This document shows, piece after piece, positions 55,113 through 64,000 of a stretch of 64,000 nucleotides of DNA. The stretch's first letter is position 1, and every line of letters begins with the position of its first letter. The notes under the pieces are model-generated. The model ran no database searches. It saw nothing but the letters and a program-made list of their open reading frames with translations, and had not been told where the DNA came from. Both the position numbers and the translations under genes were made by a program. This DNA comes from an uncultured Clostridia bacterium (GTDB lineage: Bacteria > Bacillota > Clostridia > Lachnospirales > Anaerotignaceae), in assembly GCA_944379995.1 (NCBI GenBank), contig CALWGF010000003.1:145325-209324 (forward strand), in the 5' to 3' direction.

Positions 55113-58100
55113 TTAAAAATTCATCTTCAGATTTTTCCAATCTGTTGCCACTTCCATTGATATTCCGTTTTCCAATGCCTCAAAATGTTTTTTACCACAA
55201 TGAATTTTTAATTGTTCTTTAGTTCTTAAGTCCATAAGGTTTGTGCTGCCCTTTGTTTCTAAAATAAAATACATTTTTTCTTCACCGTTTCTTGTTAAAT
55301 ATACAGCCCAATCTGGATTATATGTTCCGATTGGTGTTTCAATATGGAAACGACTTGGTATTTTGAAAAACATTTTTACATCAGGGTCATTATCTAATGC
55401 AACAGCAAATGGTTTCTCAACTAAACTACTATCATAAACTACATAATCATAAATGCTATGCTCTACTTTTACTGCGTTTTTATCTAAATTAGCAATAAAT
55501 TCTGAAGAGTCAAATATTTCTTGAGCATAATATTCTTCACCATCAAGCTTAATATATTTAATTCCATCAATAGCTAAATTATGGCGATAGAACTGTATAA
55601 TCTCTGTAACTTGCTCTAAAAATGCTTGTGGATTATTTAAAAAATCCTGACAACGACCACTTTTAATTAATATTTCATTTATAGTTTTTGGTGTCAAAAG
55701 AGTTTCATCACTAATCTGTGTAACAATATCCGGTAAAACATCATAAGAATATCCTATATCAAATGTATATAACTCTTGTTCTGTATAAGAAATACCAGAT
55801 TTTTCAACATTAATACTTGCTGTTTGAGAAATAAGTTTTGCTTTATGAATTTGTGGCATATTTTGAATTGCTTTTATACAATTTTCAACAAGCTTTGGTG
55901 TATCAATCTTTACACGATATGTAGTTTTTTGTTTGATTTTATTCCACAATTCCATAAACTCCGGTGAAAGCATTACCTGTTTATTAAGTTTAACAACTAC
56001 ATCACGAGAGGCATCTCTAATTGGAGGTTTTCTATCTGCTTCCATAATAATTTTTGTAAAACGCTCTCTTGCAGCCTCATACTTTTTAGGTAAATCCAAT
56101 GTACCATTTTTCAATGCATTTTTCATTGTATCTTTTATTTTACCACTGCTTGTAATATAGCCTTTTTCTTGGAAATGTGTCATCAATTCTTCTGCATCTT
56201 CATATGTTACAGTTTTTTCTTCTGTTACAGTTTTTGTATATGTTGAACCTGTTAATATTTCTTCTGCAACAACTTTTTCATTTTCAATTACTGTAGAAAC
56301 TACTTCTTTTACATCATCTAATGATTTTGGAAGTATAACATCTTCTATTTTAATATCTTCTTTTTTGATACCTTTATCATCAATAATACCTACATCTTTT
56401 AATATTGTTACAACTTCTTTTGCCTGTTGTGGTGTTACTGTTTGTACAACTTCTTTTTTATCTTCATAAGTTATACCTGCAAATAAATCAATGTGTAATG
56501 CACCAAATTCTACACCTGTTTCCTTTGATATTTCTTTTTGCAAATTTTCACTAAACTCTGAAAAACTTTCATTTGCCATAACATGAAGAATATTTATATT
56601 TTTATCTTCTATACGTTCTCCCTCTTGATTTACACAAAGACGTAAACCACGACCTATTTTTTGTCTGCGAGTAAAATCAGACTTTTGTTCAAGTAATGTA
56701 CATACTTGGAATACATTAGGGTTATCCCACCCCTCTTTTAATGCAGAGTGGGAAAATATAAAACGCAAAGGACATTTAAAACTCAATAACCATTCTTTAT
56801 CTTTCATAATAGTATTATATGTATCATCATCAGCAAGAGTATTTCCCTTAGTATCTTTAAACTTACCTTTTTTATCTTGTGAAAAATAACCATTATGTAT
56901 TTTTGAAATATCAGAAGAAAAATAATTGCGAATAGGTTCATATTTTGGTTTTGAAATTAATTCTTTATAGCAAGTTTCAAACATATCAGCATAAATTCCG
57001 GCTGAGCCATCTTCATGACGATATTTATCTACTTTATCAATAAAAAACAAAGATAATACTTTAATGCCCTTTTCTGTATATATCAATTCTTTATCCAAAT
57101 GTGCTTCTATGGTTTTTCTAATCTGAGCCATTTTTATTATATTTTCATCAATGTCACCTATTGATTTGCCTAAGTATACTTTTTGTGTATTATCAAACTC
57201 AATATGTTCCATTTCCGGTGTGCAATCTATATTTAAAATGCTATATCCTTCATATAAATCTCTTTCACCTGAAATTAAATATAAATCATCATCTTGTTTT
57301 ACTGTAACTGATTTTCGTGTAACAATACCTTTTTTATTTTTTATATCAATCTCAATTTTTGCTTTAAATCCATTATCATTAGATACAGACAACAATTTTA
57401 CATATGCTTGATTATGTCCTCCAAATACTTTATTTGAAAATACAGATATTTGTTTTACAATCCCCATATTATAAGCATCTACTGGTGTCAAACGATATAA
57501 TAAATTTATTTTCTCTTTATGTGTAGCAGAATAACGCAATACAAAAAGAGGATTTAATGAAGCAATAGCCTCTTTTGACTTTGGTGTATTATCAACACTT
57601 TGAGGTTCATCTATAATTACTATAGGTTTGGTGTCCTGTATATATTTCATTGCAGTTTCACCATTTAGCTTATCTTGTGCCTGATTTATAATATTTTCTG
57701 CTTTTTTAAAAGCATCAATATTTATAATCATAATTTCAATATTTGAACTTGTGGCAAACTGTCGCACATCAGATAATTTAGAAGAATTATAAATAAAATA
57801 TCTATTGGGTACATTATCATACTGTAATGCAAAATGTTCTTTTGTAATTTCAAAAGATTTATAAACACCCTCTCGAATTGCAACAGACGGAACTACTATA
57901 ATAAATTTTGTAAATCCATATTTTTTATTTAATTCAAATATAGTTTTTGTATATACATAAGTTTTTCCCGTACCTGTTTCCATCTCAACACAAAACTGAG
58001 GAAAATCATATTCTTCTAATTCTGTTGATGGCAAAATATTTCTTTTTTGCACTGTATGCATATTTTCTGTCAATGTATTTCTATCAATTCTTAAAACATT

Positions 58101-58244
58101 TCCAACACCAAAATCATTTAACGATACCTGTAAATCATTTGTTACAGAAAAAGTACTGTGTGTTTTTTCCTGTCCTGTAAACAAATCAACAATAGCATTA
58201 ACTGCATTGGTTTGGAAGTCTTGGTTTTTAAATTTTAACTTCAT
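55113..58244 (-). CDS. Type III restriction enzyme Res subunit
   Basis: 1043 aa, normal for Res. SF2 helicase motifs are in order: motif I METGTGKTYVYT (residue 90), motif II IDEPQSVD (residue 211), motif III RYSATHKEK, and motif VI FTRRQKIGRGLRLCVNQEG. The C-terminal 70 residues hold a PD-(D/E)XK nuclease (NPDWAVYL, then FILETKGSTN). The enzyme moves along DNA and cuts when two unmethylated sites meet, with Mod giving specificity. Start ATG 58244 with AAAGGTG, 18 bp after the small gene. Confidence 0.93.
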   Translation of the reverse strand: MKLKFKNQDFQTNAVNAIVDLFTGQEKTHSTFSVTNDLQVSLNDFGVGNVLRIDRNTLTENMHTVQKRNILPSTELEEYDFPQFCVEMETGTGKTYVYTKTIFELNKKYGFTKFIIVVPSVAIREGVYKSFEITKEHFALQYDNVPNRYFIYNSSKLSDVRQFATSSNIEIMIINIDAFKKAENIINQAQDKLNGETAMKYIQDTKPIVIIDEPQSVDNTPKSKEAIASLNPLFVLRYSATHKEKINLLYRLTPVDAYNMGIVKQISVFSNKVFGGHNQAYVKLLSVSNDNGFKAKIEIDIKNKKGIVTRKSVTVKQDDDLYLISGERDLYEGYSILNIDCTPEMEHIEFDNTQKVYLGKSIGDIDENIIKMAQIRKTIEAHLDKELIYTEKGIKVLSLFFIDKVDKYRHEDGSAGIYADMFETCYKELISKPKYEPIRNYFSSDISKIHNGYFSQDKKGKFKDTKGNTLADDDTYNTIMKDKEWLLSFKCPLRFIFSHSALKEGWDNPNVFQVCTLLEQKSDFTRRQKIGRGLRLCVNQEGERIEDKNINILHVMANESFSEFSENLQKEISKETGVEFGALHIDLFAGITYEDKKEVVQTVTPQQAKEVVTILKDVGIIDDKGIKKEDIKIEDVILPKSLDDVKEVVSTVIENEKVVAEEILTGSTYTKTVTEEKTVTYEDAEELMTHFQEKGYITSSGKIKDTMKNALKNGTLDLPKKYEAARERFTKIIMEADRKPPIRDASRDVVVKLNKQVMLSPEFMELWNKIKQKTTYRVKIDTPKLVENCIKAIQNMPQIHKAKLISQTASINVEKSGISYTEQELYTFDIGYSYDVLPDIVTQISDETLLTPKTINEILIKSGRCQDFLNNPQAFLEQVTEIIQFYRHNLAIDGIKYIKLDGEEYYAQEIFDSSEFIANLDKNAVKVEHSIYDYVVYDSSLVEKPFAVALDNDPDVKMFFKIPSRFHIETPIGTYNPDWAVYLTRNGEEKMYFILETKGSTNLMDLRTKEQLKIHCGKKHFEALENGISMEVATDWKNLKMNF

Positions 58245-58262
58245 TTTCTATACACCTTTATA

Positions 58263-58766
58263 TTATTCTAAATCATTTTTTACAAACTCATCCATCATTT
58301 TTGCAATCTGTACTTCTGTATTTTCATCTACACATTTCAATATATTATCAAAAAGTTTACCCATACTTACAACATCAAATTTTCTATATCTTAAATCTCT
58401 ATCTCCCAATAATTTTTCTTCATCTATTCTTTTTTTTAAGACTGGGAAAAAGTCATTTAAGTATCTTTTTAATATAGCAGAATCTGTATGTACACCATCC
58501 TTATTGGTACATGTATGAAACAACATAGAATATAAGTTACTTGTTTCATTTATTTTAATATCTCCTGAATTTATATATTCTTCTGCCACTTTTCTACTTG
58601 TAGCTAAAACAGCCTTAAACATTTCCTGTTCTAGTTTTATTTCTTGTATCTTAAGCCATTTTACAAGTTCTTTATATACTATATTATTAAACTCTGAATA
58701 CTTCTCTTTATTAGCCTTTGATACAACTCCTTTTATATATTTTCTATAAAAATATTGTTCTTTCAT
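58263..58766 (-). CDS. Unrecognised 167-aa helical protein between mod and res
   Basis: Starts MKEQYFYRKYIKGVVSKANK at ATG 58766. It is basic and mostly helical, with no signal peptide or membrane segment, and ends in an acidic helix (EVQIAKMMDEFVKNDLE). No family is recognised. It lies 26 bp after mod and 18 bp before res on the same strand, so it is part of the operon and likely helps the Mod-Res complex or regulates it. It is not DUF4391-like as far as I can tell. Confidence 0.7.
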   Translation of the reverse strand: MKEQYFYRKYIKGVVSKANKEKYSEFNNIVYKELVKWLKIQEIKLEQEMFKAVLATSRKVAEEYINSGDIKINETSNLYSMLFHTCTNKDGVHTDSAILKRYLNDFFPVLKKRIDEEKLLGDRDLRYRKFDVVSMGKLFDNILKCVDENTEVQIAKMMDEFVKNDLE

Positions 58767-58792
58767 AAAATCTACCTTTACATTTATATTCT

Positions 58793-60664
58793 TTAAACTA
58801 ACTTCAACTCAATTCCATTATCTCTTAAAATATAATGTGCATTTGCCATTGCTGTATCATCTATAAAACTCTCACGAGAAACAATAAGTTTTGCAGGAGC
58901 ATATTCCACCATTTGTTCTATATCTTCCGGCTGTACATTTGGTGCAAGACAAATTAATAATAAACAGTCATCACCTATTGCATAAGCAGTTTTATTATTA
59001 ATTTCTATTGGTGTAATTGAATATGTAAGAGGCACACCTATTTTAAGCATTATTTCACACACCATATCTAAATCTGAACGGTCGTTCTTTACTCTATTTA
59101 TCATACTGTTCATACGGTCATATAATAAATTAATTTGTTCATCTTCAATAGGTGTATTATCCCAAGTTTTAAGATTTGAAGTATCAAGTTTAAAAACTTT
59201 AAATCCAACATCTAAAGTATTTTTATTATCATCAATTTTAATTTGTTCATCTGTTTCAATTAATTTTACACCTGCTCTACGAATACGTTCTTTTCCTATT
59301 TCACATATATTTTTATATCCTGCTTTATAGGCTTCACTTTTCTCATCACAAACTTCTGGCAACTGAACCATAATAAATTGACGGTTTCTACCATCTTCTT
59401 TATTTAATTGCATAACAGCGTGTGCTGTTGTTGCTGAACCTGAGAAGAAATCAAGGATAATATCATTATTTTCTAATCCACCAAGATTAATAACACGTTT
59501 TATTAAGTCAACAGGTTTAGGATAATCAAATATTTTATTATTAAATAAATCTTTTAACAAAGAAGCTCCTGTATTATTTGAAATATCATCTATAATAGTT
59601 GTATATAATTTAGTTTTAACCTCACCATTTGTTGGTTCAAATATTTTTTCATATGCTATCCATTTTCCATTTTTAAGCTTAAATTCAACCAAACCATCTT
59701 CTATATTAGTAAACATAGTCTGTTTTCCCCATCTCCAACAACCTTCTTCTGTATCTGAAAGCATAGGATAAAAATCATTTCCATCTGGATCTTTAATAGG
59801 ATAATAAAGATTTGGTCTATCCGCTCTTTTACTATTTTCACCCCATTTTCTTAATAATTGTACTTTATAATGTAATTTTTTTTCTTCATCAAAATACGGA
59901 TAATTTTCATCGTCTTTTATTATTTTACCTGAATTAAACATATTTATATTTTTAGAATAACAAAGTATATATTCTTGAACAATAGCAAAGTGTTTACTGT
60001 CTTGGCGACCACCACTTCCTTTACGTGTAAAATGTGCAACAAAATTTTCTTCACCAAATACTTCATTACACAGCTTTTTTAAATTATCAACTTCATTATC
60101 ATCAATAGAAATAAAAATAACACCATCATCTCTAAGTAAATTTGACGCCAAACGCAAACGAGGATACATCATATTCAGCCAGTTTGTATGATATTTACCC
60201 ATAGTTTCCGGATTGCTTTTTGTTGTCTGCTGTGTAACTTCTTTATATCTTGCAATAGGGTCTGCAAAACTATCATTATATACAAAATCATTACCTGTGT
60301 TATATGGTGGGTCAATATAAATCATTTTTACTTTACGATAATAAGATGTCTGTAATAACTTTAATACCTCTAAGTTATCACCCTCTATATAAAGATTTTT
60401 TGTAGTATCCCAATTTACACTTTCTTCTACACAAGGTCTTAATGTTCCTGTTGAGCGTTTCTGTGCCAAACGCAGACACTCTGACTTGCCTTTCCACTCA
60501 AATTTATATTTTTCAAAATCATTGTCTATGTACTCTCCACATAAAGAAAGTAATTTATCAATATCAAGTTTTCCTTCTGCAAAACATTCAGGAAATACAG
60601 ATTTTAACTTGTTCATATTTATTTGCTCTATGTCCATTGACATACCGTCTATTATATTATTCAT
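58793..60664 (-). CDS. Type III DNA-methyltransferase Mod subunit
   Basis: 623 aa from ATG 60664 with GAGGAG 7 nt upstream. The beta-class order is present: catalytic motif IV in IYIDPPYNTGNDFVYN (residue 118) comes first, and SAM motif I in ILDFFSGSATTAHAVMQ (about residue 395) comes later, with the target-recognition region between. It methylates adenine in an asymmetric site on one strand and tells Res where to cut. It overlaps the end of the HEPN gene by 8 bp, so it is translationally coupled. Confidence 0.93.
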   Translation of the reverse strand: MNNIIDGMSMDIEQINMNKLKSVFPECFAEGKLDIDKLLSLCGEYIDNDFEKYKFEWKGKSECLRLAQKRSTGTLRPCVEESVNWDTTKNLYIEGDNLEVLKLLQTSYYRKVKMIYIDPPYNTGNDFVYNDSFADPIARYKEVTQQTTKSNPETMGKYHTNWLNMMYPRLRLASNLLRDDGVIFISIDDNEVDNLKKLCNEVFGEENFVAHFTRKGSGGRQDSKHFAIVQEYILCYSKNINMFNSGKIIKDDENYPYFDEEKKLHYKVQLLRKWGENSKRADRPNLYYPIKDPDGNDFYPMLSDTEEGCWRWGKQTMFTNIEDGLVEFKLKNGKWIAYEKIFEPTNGEVKTKLYTTIIDDISNNTGASLLKDLFNNKIFDYPKPVDLIKRVINLGGLENNDIILDFFSGSATTAHAVMQLNKEDGRNRQFIMVQLPEVCDEKSEAYKAGYKNICEIGKERIRRAGVKLIETDEQIKIDDNKNTLDVGFKVFKLDTSNLKTWDNTPIEDEQINLLYDRMNSMINRVKNDRSDLDMVCEIMLKIGVPLTYSITPIEINNKTAYAIGDDCLLLICLAPNVQPEDIEQMVEYAPAKLIVSRESFIDDTAMANAHYILRDNGIELKLV

Positions 60665-61670
60665 TTTGTGGCTCCTCACTTTCTTCTTCAGTAGTAGGTT
60701 TTTTTTGCATGTCTAATGAGTTATTTAATCGTTTACTATTGTAATAATTATTAATACTATCTAATGTTTGTATAAATTTTTTATCGTTAAAAGTTTCATT
60801 TAAATTAATTATTGTCTCTTTAAATTCTTCATTATTAAAATAATCATTAAGCCTAACATTCAATTCATTTAAATTTTCTTTTAATTGTTTAAAGTTTTCG
60901 CTATTAAAATAATCATTAATTATAAAATTAATATTTACATTATTTAGATATGTACTATTATTAACAATTAGCTTATCTTTAATTGCTTTTTGTAATTCTT
61001 TATTAGCAAGCTCTAATACGTTCCTTGCTTCTTTATAAGTATTATAATCAATCAAATGACTGTGCATAACATGATTACGAAACTCTTTAAGTTTCAAAAA
61101 ATTATTTTCTATATAATCATAATCTTTGCCAACCATATTCTGCCACATTGTCTTTTCTTCCCATGATTGAATGCTTTTTATTAAATCTGTTTTAGACCAT
61201 TTTTTACTTGCTAAGTTTTTTATCTTCTCTTGAATACTTTTATCAGTAAACCCTGCCTCATATATCTGTCCAAAATCCAATTCTTCTATTTTGTTCTTAC
61301 TTTTACCAATTTCCAGTAAAAAAGATGAATTATTTATATTTTCACTATTATACAATGCTCTGGAAACATAATACGCATATCTTAACTGTGTTTCAAATTT
61401 GGATACTAACGGATATAATATGCTGCAAAAATATTGTGAGCTTCCACTGCTTATTAATACAAATTGTTCAGAAAAAATTTTTTCAAAAATATTTGTTAAT
61501 TCATCTAATTTTTTCGCTTTATCCTCATCATTGATTTCTTCTTTATCATCACATTCAAACTGATAAATATATATATCTGTTTTTGGAATATTAATATCAT
61601 TTTTACTATATCCATCTAAGTTTATATCAGTAAATTCTTGTTTTGAAAAAAACATATATTCATTTTTCAC
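60657..61670 (-). CDS. HEPN-domain protein, candidate ribonuclease, within the type III system
   Basis: 337 aa, start GTG 61670 with GGAGGT 8 nt upstream. Residues 85-225 form a helical bundle, and R198-N-H-V-M-H203 (EFRNHVMHSH) fits the catalytic R-x4-6-H motif of HEPN ribonucleases. The last 90 residues repeat an approximately 22-residue unit three times (NDYFNSENFKQLKENL, NDYFNNEEFKETIINL, NDKKFIQTLDSI), giving helical repeats that may bind a partner. HEPN proteins in other systems act as toxins or effectors of RNA cleavage. The gene lies 2 bp after the helicase and overlaps mod. Function here is inferred from the motif and position. Confidence 0.8.
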   Translation of the reverse strand: MKNEYMFFSKQEFTDINLDGYSKNDINIPKTDIYIYQFECDDKEEINDEDKAKKLDELTNIFEKIFSEQFVLISSGSSQYFCSILYPLVSKFETQLRYAYYVSRALYNSENINNSSFLLEIGKSKNKIEELDFGQIYEAGFTDKSIQEKIKNLASKKWSKTDLIKSIQSWEEKTMWQNMVGKDYDYIENNFLKLKEFRNHVMHSHLIDYNTYKEARNVLELANKELQKAIKDKLIVNNSTYLNNVNINFIINDYFNSENFKQLKENLNELNVRLNDYFNNEEFKETIINLNETFNDKKFIQTLDSINNYYNSKRLNNSLDMQKKPTTEEESEEPQNE

Positions 61671-61672
61671 TT

Positions 61673-64000
61673 TTATTTTACCTCCAAAATAAATTCTCTT
61701 TGTACTTTAACTGTCAACTTTTCTCTTTCATAAAAATTCTTAATATCTTCTTCCAATTTCATATCTATTTGCATTTCTTCAAAAAATTGGCTTTCCTGTT
61801 TCTTCATAAATTCCCTATGAATTTTTGTTATCTGCTTTTCAAGTTGTATTCGTTTTAATCTATCACCTGTTGTCTGTTCAAGTTGTTTTTGTACTGATTT
61901 CTCTTGTTCTTCCAATACTTTTAACTCTCTATGTAAAGCATTTTTTTTACTTTTTACTGATAGTTTTATTTGTTCCAATTCCTCTTGTTTTATAGGTGAT
62001 AATTTTTCTGTCTGTTCTTTTAATATATTTTCTATTGGCACAAAACTATCTAATGGGTGCTTTCTACCTTCACTTTTTAACCAATGTGGTATAGGTCGAG
62101 AGGTTTCTTTAAATTCTTGTATTGGCTGTTGTAATATATTTTGACATTCTTTTTCTGATAGTATTTTACCATCATCATTTTGTCCACACAATACAGGTAT
62201 ACAAGCTATATTATTGTTTCCCGAATAAACCTCAACTGTATATAATCCTATATTGCAACAATTACAATATTTATTTTGTATATTTATTGTTCCAGTATCT
62301 CCACAAGCAATATTATGTAATATTCCTCTTACCAATGTACTAAACAATGTTATTTGCCCTGATTTTGGTTTAAAGTCTTTTCCCATACCATAAGATTTTA
62401 AACTTTGATAAGGCTTATTTCTGCTACCTGTCCAATAATAAAATAAAACAGGTAACTTCTCGTAATTAGTTGCTGTTATAGTTCTATTTTCATTATCAAT
62501 TTCAAAATAACAATCTGTATTTTCTTGATTATATTGTTCAAAAAAATATTTGACAACTTCCCATAATTGATTTTGTAACTGTTCAGCTCTACGATTTACA
62601 TACTTAGGTGTCAAATTAACTTTTGATGCTAATTCTCTTGTAAATGTGGTAAATAAAATTTCTTCAGCATTATTAACTTGTTTTCTGTTGCTTTCTTCAA
62701 ATTCAGATAATACTGCTTGATAATCTTCTTCTATCTGATTTTGAGTTCTTAAAGGTAATACATCAAATGCTTTTTCCATATTATCAGTAAAACCTCCAAG
62801 AACTGTATCTGTTACACCAAACACACCATCTGCTACTTTCATACGCTTATATACTAATTCCAATTTACGCACATCTGACATATTGTACTGGTTCATAAAA
62901 GCTAATGATATTACATCATTTTTCTGCCCTAAACGATGACATCTATCAATACGCTGTTCCATTTTCAATGTATTATACAATAAATCATAATGTATTACAA
63001 AAGAGGCTTCTGCCAAATGAAATCCTTTTGCACCATTATCCGTAGATATAAGTATTTCACCATTTTTTCTGAATTCTTCAATGGAATTTGAGTTTGTTCC
63101 ACCATAGTATGTGTATGTACGATATTTTTTTGAAAGTAATTCATAAAGCTGTTTCAATGTTGCAACACTTTCTGTAAATATAACAACTTTTTTATTACCA
63201 CCATATTTTTTAATTAAAGAAAAGCCTTTTTTTATAGCAATCAATAATTGTTTTTCTTTTGTATCCTGCGGTATTTCTTCTGCTATATGCTTTATTTTTT
63301 TCCATTGTTGTAATTCTTCATAAGCATTATCCATACCTTCCAATCGTTTAATTATTCCATTTATAGTTTGTAATATTGCTGATGTTGATGAACTTTGTAA
63401 ACTAAACAAACGCAACGCTAAATCATATTGATTCATTTCCGGAAATGCTTTTTTATTTGGCTGATTTAAGTATTGTTCCAATAAACCATATAACTCTTGC
63501 TCTTTTTCAGAAGGTGTATATTCATCTGTAATAAGTATTCGTTCCGGTATTTTGGCATATTGTTTTATCTGTAAACGTAATGTTCTAAAACAATATTTAC
63601 TTACTCTTTCAGCTAATTCTGGATAGTTTTCAGGCTTACGCAAATACCTTGATAAAAACTCTTGTGGTTGTGGCAAAGCACTTTTATCTATAAACCAAAT
63701 AAGTCCATATAAATCCATAATATTTTTCTCTATTGGTGTTCCTGTAAGTAATAATCTAAATGATGAACCTGCAATATTATCAATAACCTTAGCTTGTTTA
63801 TTGTTATCTTGATAAACATTAGAAATTGTGTTTGCTTCTTCAAAAACTATTAAATCCCATTGTATTTTTGATACAACATTTTCTTTAGCAATGACAAAAT
63901 CATATGTTGAAATCAATATTGCATATTGTTCAAATGGATTGATATTTTCATCTGATGATAATAAGTCATATTGTTCTTGATTGCTACAAACAACATATGG
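61673..64000 (-). CDS. SNF2-like helicase (5' end beyond window)
   Basis: 775 codons seen; the frame is open to the right edge and starts beyond it. Motif II reads VFEEANTI in place of the usual DEAH. Motif III is LLLTGTPIEKN, and the second RecA domain has VVIFTESVATLKQ, then LISTDNGAKGFHLAEASFVI and EQRIDRCHRLGQKND, the SNF2/RapA motifs V and VI. A small Cys-rich stretch (KYCNCCNIG) and a C-terminal coiled coil (KLEEDIKNFYEREKL) follow. It probably moves along double-stranded DNA for the defence system encoded downstream. Confidence 0.88.
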   Translation of the reverse strand, partial: PYVVCSNQEQYDLLSSDENINPFEQYAILISTYDFVIAKENVVSKIQWDLIVFEEANTISNVYQDNNKQAKVIDNIAGSSFRLLLTGTPIEKNIMDLYGLIWFIDKSALPQPQEFLSRYLRKPENYPELAERVSKYCFRTLRLQIKQYAKIPERILITDEYTPSEKEQELYGLLEQYLNQPNKKAFPEMNQYDLALRLFSLQSSSTSAILQTINGIIKRLEGMDNAYEELQQWKKIKHIAEEIPQDTKEKQLLIAIKKGFSLIKKYGGNKKVVIFTESVATLKQLYELLSKKYRTYTYYGGTNSNSIEEFRKNGEILISTDNGAKGFHLAEASFVIHYDLLYNTLKMEQRIDRCHRLGQKNDVISLAFMNQYNMSDVRKLELVYKRMKVADGVFGVTDTVLGGFTDNMEKAFDVLPLRTQNQIEEDYQAVLSEFEESNRKQVNNAEEILFTTFTRELASKVNLTPKYVNRRAEQLQNQLWEVVKYFFEQYNQENTDCYFEIDNENRTITATNYEKLPVLFYYWTGSRNKPYQSLKSYGMGKDFKPKSGQITLFSTLVRGILHNIACGDTGTINIQNKYCNCCNIGLYTVEVYSGNNNIACIPVLCGQNDDGKILSEKECQNILQQPIQEFKETSRPIPHWLKSEGRKHPLDSFVPIENILKEQTEKLSPIKQEELEQIKLSVKSKKNALHRELKVLEEQEKSVQKQLEQTTGDRLKRIQLEKQITKIHREFMKKQESQFFEEMQIDMKLEEDIKNFYEREKLTVKVQREFILEVK

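Noticed and set aside
1..64000. tRNA and rRNA genes
   Set aside because: No cloverleaf or ribosomal RNA-like GC-rich segment was seen by eye on either strand; a covariance search would be decisive.

Overview
The window comes from a low-GC, endospore-forming member of the Clostridia. An alpha/beta-type small acid-soluble spore protein and a collagen-like protein of the spore-surface type point to sporulation. A complete V-type ATPase operon, frequent GTG/TTG starts with strong AGGAGG-like ribosome binding sites, and very AT-rich spacers fit a gut Firmicute of the Lachnospirales kind. The species cannot be named from the sequence alone.

Layout. 1-8100 is chromosomal: a UvrD-type helicase cut by the left edge, a glycosyltransferase-aminotransferase-hisC cluster, a flavodoxin-like protein, and a spore-type glycosyltransferase translationally coupled to a Gly-X-Y collagen-like protein. 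8177-18019 is a 9.8 kb integrated element bounded by a 47-bp perfect direct repeat. It is inserted in the 3' end of ntpD (V-ATPase subunit D). It carries a tyrosine integrase, an excisionase-like protein, a D12-type adenine methylase with an altered motif, an unrecognised protein, a 59-aa protein, an S-layer-homology (SLH) protein, a serine recombinase, and several kb of gene-poor DNA with tandem repeats. The displaced original end of ntpD and the operon's original terminator survive at 8100-8223. 18019-26434 is the ntpFIKECGABD operon, whose K subunit keeps the residues that bind sodium in well-studied relatives.

27180-40758 is core genome: a HAD phosphatase, a NUDIX hydrolase with a probable AUA start, hslO, a methyltransferase, an SASP gene, a lysine riboswitch driving asd-dapA-dapB, a corrinoid adenosyltransferase, a two-OB-fold SSB-like protein, and uvrB-uvrA.

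41007 to about 53450 is a second integrative element or its remnant: two tandem tyrosine integrases, an excisionase, Tn916-like sigma/HTH regulators, a sigma factor next to a membrane coiled-coil protein, a CHC2/Toprim primase, a YqaJ nuclease with a possible annealing partner, and another SLH protein. It also holds a compact GC-richer island with perfect terminal inverted repeats and an array of 21-bp repeats. No relaxase, conjugation or capsid genes are visible.

53775-54800 is a GNAT/MarR divergent pair. 55113-64000 is a tightly packed five-gene defence-type operon: SNF2-like helicase (cut by the right edge), HEPN-domain protein, type III Mod methylase, an unrecognised helical protein, and type III Res. 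The HEPN gene sits 2 bp after the helicase and overlaps mod by 8 bp, so it looks like an integral part of the restriction system. This operon and the ntpD insertion are the most notable findings.
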